Origin: Proteiniphilum sp. UBA1403
Lineage (GTDB): Bacteria > Bacteroidota > Bacteroidia > Bacteroidales > Dysgonomonadaceae
DNA: 7,096 bases
Reading direction: 5' to 3'
NCBI GenBank assembly: GCA_002305715.1
Contig: DBQD01000023.1
Span: 1-7,096 of the forward strand
The stretch's first letter is position 1, and each line of letters begins with the position of its first letter. Positions 1-5,452 of this stretch are shown here, piece after piece. The notes beneath the pieces were generated by a model. The model ran no database searches, was not told the origin of the DNA, and saw nothing but the letters and a program-made list of their open reading frames with translations. Both the position numbers and the translations under genes were made by a program.

Positions 1-16
1 CAGAAAGCTTTTTTAG

Positions 17-24
17 TAATTTTG
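17..24 (+). promoter_or_regulatory. Bacteroidota-type -7 promoter element upstream of iorA
   Basis: TAATTTTG matches the TAnnTTTG -7 consensus used by the primary sigma factor of Bacteroidota. It lies 72 nt before the iorA start codon, so transcription would begin at about position 28-32 and leave a leader of roughly 65 nt. The partner -33 box (TTTG about 19-21 nt upstream) would fall just before position 1 and cannot be checked. The match is exact, but it is a short motif in AT-rich DNA. Confidence 0.55.
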
Positions 25-36
25 CAACATTAACTG

Positions 37-84
37 CCGTTTTTGTAACAATATGAAACACATCATCCAAGTAAACAAAAACGG
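37..84 (+). repeat. Perfect 10-bp inverted repeat in the iorA leader
   Basis: CCGTTTTTGT (37-46) and ACAAAAACGG (75-84) are exact reverse complements separated by 28 nt. If transcription starts near position 30, both arms lie in the 5' untranslated RNA and could form a stem ending 12 nt before the iorA ATG at 97. It could be an RNA regulatory hairpin that affects iorA translation, or an operator for a dimeric repressor. No T-tract follows the 3' arm, so it is not an intrinsic terminator. Complementarity is seen directly; the function is inferred. Confidence 0.5.
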
Positions 85-100
85 ACGATCGAGAATATGA
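53..100 (+). CDS. Possible 15-codon leader ORF overlapping the iorA start
   Basis: An ATG at 53 opens a frame encoding MKHIIQVNKNGRSRI, with its TGA at 98-100. The iorA ATG is at 97-99, so stop and start overlap as ATGA, the arrangement typical of translational coupling. Its start lies in the loop of the leader inverted repeat and its second half covers the 3' arm, so ribosomes translating it would prevent that stem from forming. The peptide contains no Phe, Tyr or Trp, so it is not a classical aromatic attenuator peptide. A 15-codon frame can easily arise by chance and there is no visible ribosome-binding site, although such sites are often weak in this phylum. Confidence 0.25.
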   Translation: MKHIIQVNKNGRSRI

Positions 101-1698
101 ACAAACAATTACTATTGGGTGCTGAAGCTATTGCTCAGGCTGCTTTAGACGCGGGCATTTCGGGAGTGTATGCCTATCCAGGTACTCCGTCAACCGAAAT
201 AACAGAATACATTCAAAGATCGCAGCAATCGAAAGATCCCTTTGTGCGATCTGCATGGGCAACAAACGAGAAAACGGCGTATGAAGCTGCCTTAGGTATG
301 TCCTATGCCGGCAGACGAAGTCTGGTTTGTATGAAGCACGTGGGGTTGAATGTGGCTGCCGACGCATTCATGAACTCTGCTATCACAGGCATACATGGCG
401 GACTTGTGGTTGTAGTGGCCGATGATCCATCGATGCACTCTTCCCAAAATGAACAGGATAGTCGGGTTTATGGTAAATTTGCCATGACTCCCGTACTTGA
501 ACCGTCGAATCAACAAGAGACGTATGAGATGACACGGTTTGCATATGATCTTTCGGAACAGACTTTACTCCCGGTACTTCTGCGTATACCAACAAGACTT
601 TCTCATTCAAGAGCTGTGGTGAAAAGAGGTGAAATACGTCCCCAAAACGACTTCAACCCATCTGAAGAGAGAGGAAAATGGATCTTGCTTCCAGCAAATG
701 CACGGAAGAACTATCAAAACTTGTTGAGTAAACAACAGAAACTGGTAATTTCATCTGAATCGTCACCCTACAACTATATAACAGAAGGGTTTGGAAAAAG
801 GGCTGTGATAGCTTTTGGTATTGGATATAACTATACCATAGAGGTGATCAAAAGTTATAATCTAAATATTCCTGTATTTAAAATATCACAATATCCTTTA
901 CCTGAACAGAAACTAAAGGAATTCTGTGAGAAGTATGACGACATCCTGATAGTGGAAGAGGGATACCCTGTCTACGAGGAATTATTGAAAGGATTTTTTG
1001 GTAATAAAATGTTTCGGGGACGTATAGACGGGGCTCTTCCCCGAACGGGAGAGCTCTCCCCCAACCTACTGGCCAATGCACTCGAAATTGAGACTGAGGA
1101 TTTAAATGTAACGCCTGAAATTGTTGTTCCACGTCCACCCATGCTCTGCCAAGGATGTAGTCACCGTGACCTATTCGATTCTATCAACTTAGCAATGGAA
1201 ACCTTTCCAAATAAACAGGTATTCGGTGACATTGGTTGCTATACGTTGGGAGCACTGCCGCCCTACAGCTCCATAAGCACCTGCATAGATATGGGCGCTT
1301 CCATTACCATGGCTAAAGGTGCCGCTGATGCGGGAATGCGACCAGCTGTCTGTGTGATTGGTGACTCAACATTTTCGCATTCAGGAATGACGGGACTGCT
1401 AGATGCGGTGAACGACCGCTCTCCTGTTACAATAATTATATCCGATAACGAAACAACGGCTATGACTGGGGGACAAAACTCTGCCGGTACAGGTCGGTTC
1501 TTTGATATTTGTAAAGGGTTGGGTGTTGAGGAAGCGCATATAAGAATGTTGATACCACTGAAAAAGAACCTCGAAGAAAATGTAGCTATCCTGAAAGAGG
1601 AATTTGAATACAACGGAGTCTCAGTGATTATCTCTCAACGTGAATGCGTTCAGACTTTGAAAAAACATATGAAACAATGCAACGAAATATTATCATAG
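97..1698 (+). CDS. iorA: Indolepyruvate (arylpyruvate):ferredoxin oxidoreductase, alpha subunit
   Basis: This is the TPP-dependent catalytic subunit that, with IorB, interconverts aryl-pyruvate + CoA and aryl-acetyl-CoA + CO2 + reduced ferredoxin in the cytoplasm. The N-terminal TPP pyrimidine domain shows YPGTPSTE (27-34), the conserved Glu in NEK (57-59) and HVGLNVAAD (81-89). DDPSMHSSQNEQDSR (109-123) is a family signature. The C-terminal TPP diphosphate domain shows CQGCSHR (351-357), GDIGCYTLG (377-385), GDS (422-424) and DNETTAMTGGQ (450-460), the Mg-TPP region. Cys351, Cys354 and Cys381 are the family-conserved cysteines. At 533 residues it lacks the C-terminal 2x[4Fe-4S] ferredoxin domain of the longer archaeal enzymes (over 600 residues). 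No CxxCxxC motif follows residue 460; the only later cysteines are 472, 517 and 528. The ATG at 97 gives the expected family N-terminus. It is the first main gene of a probable iorA-iorB-paaK-ACT operon and its 3' end overlaps iorB. Substrate preference (indole-, phenyl- or hydroxyphenyl-pyruvate) cannot be read from the sequence. Confidence 0.95.
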   Translation: MNKQLLLGAEAIAQAALDAGISGVYAYPGTPSTEITEYIQRSQQSKDPFVRSAWATNEKTAYEAALGMSYAGRRSLVCMKHVGLNVAADAFMNSAITGIHGGLVVVVADDPSMHSSQNEQDSRVYGKFAMTPVLEPSNQQETYEMTRFAYDLSEQTLLPVLLRIPTRLSHSRAVVKRGEIRPQNDFNPSEERGKWILLPANARKNYQNLLSKQQKLVISSESSPYNYITEGFGKRAVIAFGIGYNYTIEVIKSYNLNIPVFKISQYPLPEQKLKEFCEKYDDILIVEEGYPVYEELLKGFFGNKMFRGRIDGALPRTGELSPNLLANALEIETEDLNVTPEIVVPRPPMLCQGCSHRDLFDSINLAMETFPNKQVFGDIGCYTLGALPPYSSISTCIDMGASITMAKGAADAGMRPAVCVIGDSTFSHSGMTGLLDAVNDRSPVTIIISDNETTAMTGGQNSAGTGRFFDICKGLGVEEAHIRMLIPLKKNLEENVAILKEEFEYNGVSVIISQRECVQTLKKHMKQCNEILS

Positions 1699-2246
1699 CA
1701 GGTGTAGGTGGACAGGGTATTCTCACCATTGCATCCATAATAGACTTGGCAGCCATGAGTCTAAACCTTCATGTAAAACAGGCCGAAGTACACGGCATGA
1801 GTCAACGTGGAGGAGCAGTGGAGTCGCACTTGCGCATCTCCACAGAAGAGATCTATTCCGATTTGATTCCTCTCGGAAAAGCAGATCTTATCCTTTCCCT
1901 AGAGCCCATGGAATCACTTCGCTACCTTCCATTTCTGTCAACGGAGGGTATAATTGTAACCGCAATAGAACCTTACAAGAATATCAATAACTATCCCGAT
2001 ATTAATGCATTGCTACATAAAATCAGTGAATCGGCTACTGCTCGACTAGTAGATGCTAAATCAATTGCAACAACTGCTGGAAGTGCAATGACTTATAATG
2101 TGGCTATGCTAGGAGCAGCGACATCTTTTATTGGAATCGAAGCGGCAGTACTAGAGAAGGCCATCATTACCTTTTTTGAAGGGAAAGGAAAAAAAATTGT
2201 AGAAACAAATCTAATTGCGTTCAGACTGGGACTTGATAATGCTTAA
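1677..2246 (+). CDS. iorB: Indolepyruvate (arylpyruvate):ferredoxin oxidoreductase, beta subunit
   Basis: This 189-residue protein of the POR/KOR gamma-subunit family partners with IorA and is thought to bind CoA and complete the active site. Motifs seen are GVGGQG (9-14) just after the first beta strand, then EVHGMSQRGG (37-46), both diagnostic for IorB. Length is close to the usual 190-200 residues. The frame is open from an ATG at 1644, but I chose the ATG at 1677 because residues MQRNIIIAGVGGQG begin exactly at the domain and the 11 extra residues resemble nothing in the family. This start lies inside iorA (22-nt overlap, different frame), which suggests translational coupling and equal subunit production. 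The stop is 7 nt before the preferred paaK start. Confidence 0.93.
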   Translation: MQRNIIIAGVGGQGILTIASIIDLAAMSLNLHVKQAEVHGMSQRGGAVESHLRISTEEIYSDLIPLGKADLILSLEPMESLRYLPFLSTEGIIVTAIEPYKNINNYPDINALLHKISESATARLVDAKSIATTAGSAMTYNVAMLGAATSFIGIEAAVLEKAIITFFEGKGKKIVETNLIAFRLGLDNA

Positions 2247-2253
2247 TAATAAG

Positions 2254-3567
2254 ATGATCTGGAATATAAACATGGAATGCGCCGACAGGCAACAGATGCA
2301 CGAGATTCAAAGTAAACGGCTCGCTGTAATGATACAACGGATGTGTGACAACGTGCCGTTTTACAGGAATAAACTGAAGAAAGCAGGTATTGAACCGGAG
2401 GATATTCGGAGTGTAGATCAACTGAAGTACCTGCCCTTTACCAAAAAAAACGATCTGCGTGATAATTATCCCTTTGGATTGTTCACCGTGCCGCAGAGCG
2501 ATGTGGTGCGTATTCACGCATCGAGTGGTACAACAGGAAAACCTACTGTTGTGGGGTATACGCAAGAAGATTTGGAGACATGGGCCGAGGTAGTGGCACG
2601 TAGCCTCACCATGGCAGGTATACACAGTGGTGATACCATACAAATTGCTTATGGTTATGGCCCGTTTACAGGGGGACTGGGACTCCATTATGGTGCAGAA
2701 AAAGTAGGAGCTACTGTGATCCCTATATCGACGGGAAACACGAAGAAACAACTACAGTTCATGACCGACTTCAATGCAACTGTCTTGGCTTGCACTCCAT
2801 CTTATGCAGCACATTTGGGTGAAAGCATTGTGAAAGAAGGTATCGACCCCAGTGATATAAAGCTCCATACAGGTGTGTTTGGAGCAGAACCCTGGACGAA
2901 CGAAATGCGTAAAGAGATTGAAGATCTCCTCCGTATTAAAGCATTCGACATATATGGACTCAGCGAGGTAATAGGCCCGGGAGTATCGATGGAGTGCGAG
3001 TGCCAATGCGGAAACCATGTGTTTGAGGATCATTTCATACCCGAAATTATTCAACCTGAAACATTGGAAGTGCTGCCCGATGGCGAGTTGGGAGAACTGG
3101 TCTTTACCACAGTAAGTAAAGTTGCAATGCCGCTGCTACGCTACCGTACACGAGACCTTACACGGTTGTATCGAGAGAGATGCGACTGTGGAAGAACCCT
3201 TGTACGTATGGAGAAATGTCTAGGGCGAACAGATGATATGCTGATAATCCGAGGTGTGAATGTTTTCCCTTCACAAATTGAATCAGTCCTGATGGAGATG
3301 AGTGAGACTACTCCTCACTACCAACTGATCATCAAAAGAGAGAACAACCTCGATACAATGGAGGTGCTAGTGGAAATAGACGAAAAGAACTGGTCAGACA
3401 GTATTCGTGATCTTGAAGGGATACGACATCGCATAGACCATAACATCAAGTCAACACTTGGTATCAGTGCCAAGGTACGTCTTGTGGAGCCACACAGTAT
3501 TGAACGATCGGAAGGGAAAGCCAAACGGGTTATCGACCATCGACTTTCACACGAATATAAAAATTGA
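2254..3567 (+). CDS. paaK: Phenylacetate-CoA ligase (AMP-forming)
   Basis: This adenylate-forming enzyme converts phenylacetate (or indole-/hydroxyphenyl-acetate) + ATP + CoA to the aryl-acetyl-CoA, AMP and PPi. From the chosen start (437 residues) the motifs are SSGTTGKP (90-97, phosphate loop), YGLSE (234-238), the ribose-binding Asp in YRTRD (297-301), GRTDDMLIIRGVNVFPSQ (324-341, hinge to the C-terminal lid domain) and the lid lysine in SEGKAKR (419-425). The family is usually about 430-440 residues. The frame could start at a TTG (2215) or ATG (2239) inside iorB. ATG 2254 is preferred because it yields the MIWN N-terminus I recall from Bacteroidales homologues. Five cysteines, 248/250/252 and 310/312 (MECECQCGNH and RCDCGRT), form a likely zinc site. 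It lacks the epoxidase and beta-oxidation genes of the aerobic paa pathway nearby and sits with iorAB instead, so its partner reaction is aryl-acetyl-CoA/aryl-pyruvate interconversion. Confidence 0.93.
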   Translation: MIWNINMECADRQQMHEIQSKRLAVMIQRMCDNVPFYRNKLKKAGIEPEDIRSVDQLKYLPFTKKNDLRDNYPFGLFTVPQSDVVRIHASSGTTGKPTVVGYTQEDLETWAEVVARSLTMAGIHSGDTIQIAYGYGPFTGGLGLHYGAEKVGATVIPISTGNTKKQLQFMTDFNATVLACTPSYAAHLGESIVKEGIDPSDIKLHTGVFGAEPWTNEMRKEIEDLLRIKAFDIYGLSEVIGPGVSMECECQCGNHVFEDHFIPEIIQPETLEVLPDGELGELVFTTVSKVAMPLLRYRTRDLTRLYRERCDCGRTLVRMEKCLGRTDDMLIIRGVNVFPSQIESVLMEMSETTPHYQLIIKRENNLDTMEVLVEIDEKNWSDSIRDLEGIRHRIDHNIKSTLGISAKVRLVEPHSIERSEGKAKRVIDHRLSHEYKN

Positions 3568-3599
3568 TTATTACATTGACTCTTTAATTCATCAAGAAA

Positions 3600-4025
3600 A
3601 TGCACATCAAACAACTTTCTGTTTTTTTGGAAGACCGATCGGGAAGACTTACAGAACTGACCCGTATTTTGGCAGAAAACGATATCAATATCACTGCACT
3701 GAGTGTCGCTGAAACGGCCGACTTTGGTATCGTACGTATGGTGGTGGGGCGACCTGAACTGGCAAAAAGAGTACTCGAAGAGGCTGGTTTCTCTATTGGT
3801 CTTACCGATGTAGTTTGTGTAAATATTCCTGATAAACCGGGTTCGCTTTATCGCATTCTGGAGATACTGACTGCAGAAAAAATAAATGTAGATTATATGT
3901 ATGCATTCTCCAACAACGATGTGGCACTGGCTATTATCCGCGCAACAGATATCGCTCAAATGAGTGGAGTTTTGGAGAAATACAATCAACAACTGCTCTC
4001 ACAGGCTGATATTTACCAATTGTAA
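3600..4025 (+). CDS. Tandem ACT-domain protein, probable amino-acid sensor of the module
   Basis: The 141-residue protein consists of two ACT domains and no catalytic part. The first spans roughly residues 1-66, with the ligand-loop pattern EDRSGRLTEL around Gly15. The second spans about 70-138, with PDKPGSLYRIL around Gly81. ACT domains bind amino acids at dimer interfaces and act allosterically. Stand-alone tandem forms next to paaK and iorAB recur in Bacteroidales and other anaerobes, as I recall. It begins 32 nt after paaK with no promoter seen between, so it is likely cotranscribed. I infer that it senses an aromatic (or branched-chain) amino acid and modulates PaaK, IorAB or the downstream aminotransferase by direct contact. 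It has no DNA-binding segment, so it is not itself a transcription factor. Ligand and partner are unknown. Confidence 0.85.
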   Translation: MHIKQLSVFLEDRSGRLTELTRILAENDINITALSVAETADFGIVRMVVGRPELAKRVLEEAGFSIGLTDVVCVNIPDKPGSLYRILEILTAEKINVDYMYAFSNNDVALAIIRATDIAQMSGVLEKYNQQLLSQADIYQL

Positions 4026-4048
4026 GTTGCGTTACGGACTGTCAAAAG

Positions 4049-4107
4049 AGCTAAAATTGTACAAAAAGAACGAGCCATCAAAACCTTTTATTTGAATAGC
4101 TAAAATT
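4049..4107. repeat. 10-bp direct repeat in the gap before the aminotransferase gene
   Basis: AGCTAAAATT occurs exactly at 4049-4058 and again at 4098-4107, a start-to-start spacing of 49 bp. The second copy falls about 18-27 bp upstream of the -7-like element at 4125, where a -33 box would lie, so it could be an operator. The rest of the 153-nt gap (4026-4178) is AT-rich, with no clear terminator after the ACT gene. Confidence 0.3.
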
Positions 4108-4124
4108 AAAAAAATGGATAACTG

Positions 4125-4132
4125 TAGCTTTG
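4125..4132 (+). promoter_or_regulatory. Possible -7 promoter element of the aminotransferase gene
   Basis: TAGCTTTG fits the Bacteroidota TAnnTTTG consensus and lies 46 nt before the ATG at 4179, predicting a leader of about 40 nt. No convincing TTTG -33 box is found 19-21 nt upstream; the nearest TTTG, at 4091-4094, is 30 nt away. The promoter is therefore weak, needs an activator, or is a chance match, in which case the gene is transcribed from iorA. Confidence 0.35.
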
Positions 4133-4178
4133 AAAACAGCTCGTCAAAACAAAACACAGATAAATAATACTAATAACG

Positions 4179-5375
4179 ATGCCCCGATTCTCTAAAAATA
4201 TTGCCAATCTTCGCTCCTCGGAGATACGTGACTTGATGAGTCTAGCCACAGACCCCAACATGATTTCCTTTGCCGGAGGTATGCCTGGCAATGAACTTTT
4301 CCCAATCAAGTTAGTGGATAATATATACAATTCTCTCACCGAAAGGGAAAAACAAGCGGCCATGCAATATGGACCCACAACTGGGCTCCCCACCCTGCTG
4401 GAGTCTTTATCTGACTACCTAGAAAGCAAAGGCCTACCTGTTAGAAATAATCGGTTAATTATTACTACTGGTTCACTGCAAGCCATACATATTCTAGCCA
4501 AAGCCTTTATCGATCCGGGCGATCCTGTGCTTGTGGAAACGCCTAGTTTCATTGGAGCTCTTTCAACCTTTCGTGCTTGTGAGGCTGAACTAGTAACGGT
4601 GCCGTTACATAGTGATGGGATGGATATCAGCATACTTCAAAATAGACTGGATTGCAATTCTCCCTCTCCAAAGTTTCTATACTACGTACCCAACTTTCAC
4701 AATCCAGCAGGAATCATCTATACACCGGAAGTGAAACTGCAAATGGTGAATCTATTGAGAGGAAAAGAGATTCCTATCATTGAGGATGATGCATATAGCG
4801 ATCTCTACTTTTATGAAGAGGATCTACCGAAGATGCGGTTAATCAAAGAAATGGATCCGGAAGGTATTGATGTATGCTTCACTGGATCCTTCTCAAAAAT
4901 ATTGGGACCAGGGTTGCGACTTGGATGGATGCTGGTACCGGATTCAATCTACCGCAAATGTGAACTGATTAAACAGTCGCTCGACGCCTGCTCTCCCAGC
5001 TTATCGCAAGTAATTGCAGACAAGTTTATCCGAGAGGGTTATATTCACACCTATATTACAGAGGTGAGGGAAGAATATAAAAAGAGAGGATTAGCTATGA
5101 TTGAAACGTTGGAGTCTTGTCTACCGGAATATGTATCTTTTGAAAAGCCCCGAGGCGGTTTTTATACTTGGCTGAAGTTACCAGAGGGATGTGATGCTAC
5201 AGATGTACTGAGAAAAGCAATTGAAAAAGGAGTGGTATTCGTCACCGGCAAAACGTTTGATCCTGATGGAGCCTGTAACGACCACATGCGGGTCTCATTC
5301 TGCAATACCGACATTGAAACAATCCATCGCGGCATCCCACTTATTGCTGAAGCAATTCGAGAACTATATGGATAA
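4179..5375 (+). CDS. PLP-dependent aminotransferase, class I/II fold (probable aromatic aminotransferase)
   Basis: This 398-residue fold-type I aminotransferase belongs to the group with 2-aminoadipate/KAT II-like and MocR-like aminotransferase domains, here without any DNA-binding domain. Residues seen are the N-terminal substrate-loop signature ISFAGGMPGNELFP (near 29-42), Asn175 in NFHNPAG, Asp203 and Tyr206 in EDDAY (pyridine nitrogen and phenol contacts), the Schiff-base Lys240 in GSFSKILGPGLRLGW, and Arg371 in MRVSFCN, which binds the substrate carboxylate. Position after iorAB, paaK and the ACT protein suggests it interconverts Phe/Tyr/Trp and their aryl-pyruvates with 2-oxoglutarate/glutamate. 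Members of this family also use 2-aminoadipate, kynurenine or branched-chain substrates, so the specificity is inferred from context only. It may have its own promoter. It ends 22 nt before the hairpin that separates it from the convergent decarboxylase genes. Confidence 0.88.
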   Translation: MPRFSKNIANLRSSEIRDLMSLATDPNMISFAGGMPGNELFPIKLVDNIYNSLTEREKQAAMQYGPTTGLPTLLESLSDYLESKGLPVRNNRLIITTGSLQAIHILAKAFIDPGDPVLVETPSFIGALSTFRACEAELVTVPLHSDGMDISILQNRLDCNSPSPKFLYYVPNFHNPAGIIYTPEVKLQMVNLLRGKEIPIIEDDAYSDLYFYEEDLPKMRLIKEMDPEGIDVCFTGSFSKILGPGLRLGWMLVPDSIYRKCELIKQSLDACSPSLSQVIADKFIREGYIHTYITEVREEYKKRGLAMIETLESCLPEYVSFEKPRGGFYTWLKLPEGCDATDVLRKAIEKGVVFVTGKTFDPDGACNDHMRVSFCNTDIETIHRGIPLIAEAIRELYG

Positions 5376-5396
5376 CATTACACGATATCATAAAAA

Positions 5397-5441
5397 TGAA
5401 CAAAGGGTGCATAATACAGTGTATATAACACCTTTTGTTCA
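5397..5441. terminator. Hairpin between convergent operons, likely terminator
   Basis: TGAACAAAGGGTG (5397-5409) pairs with CACCTTTTGTTCA (5429-5441) over 13 positions with one G.U pair on the + strand (an A.C mismatch on the - strand), around a 19-nt loop that can form a 4-bp inner stem (ATAC 5414-5417 with GTAT 5421-5424). Reading the - strand, the stem is followed by ATTTTTA (from 5391-5397), so it suits termination of the decarboxylase operon. On the + strand the following sequence is not a T-run, so termination of the aminotransferase transcript here is less certain. Confidence 0.65.
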
Positions 5442-5452
5442 CTATTAATAGC

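Noticed and set aside
1644..1676. Earlier ATG for iorB
   Set aside because: It would add 11 residues before the conserved first strand and enlarge the overlap with iorA; the ATG at 1677 starts right at the domain.
2215..2253. Earlier TTG (2215) or ATG (2239) starts for paaK
   Set aside because: Both lie inside iorB and add residues not expected in the family; MIWN from 2254 fits the usual N-terminus.
2221..2751. Open frame on the minus strand (176 codons) opposite the start of paaK
   Set aside because: It is antisense to the conserved AMP-binding region, with shadow-like composition (many His, Tyr, Cys) and no recognisable domain.
3318..3992. Long open frame on the minus strand (224 codons) opposite the end of paaK and the ACT gene
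   Set aside because: It is fully antisense to two well-supported genes, is rich in Ser/Cys/His/Ile in the way of shadow frames, and shows no motif or promoter.
4026..4110. Intrinsic terminator after the ACT gene
   Set aside because: No GC-rich stem followed by a T-run was found, so read-through into the aminotransferase gene remains possible.
4114..4167. 17-codon mini-ORF (MDNCSFENSSSKQNTDK) before the aminotransferase gene
   Set aside because: Its ATG lies upstream of the -7-like element at 4125, so it would be absent from that transcript. It does not overlap the gene start and has low-complexity content.
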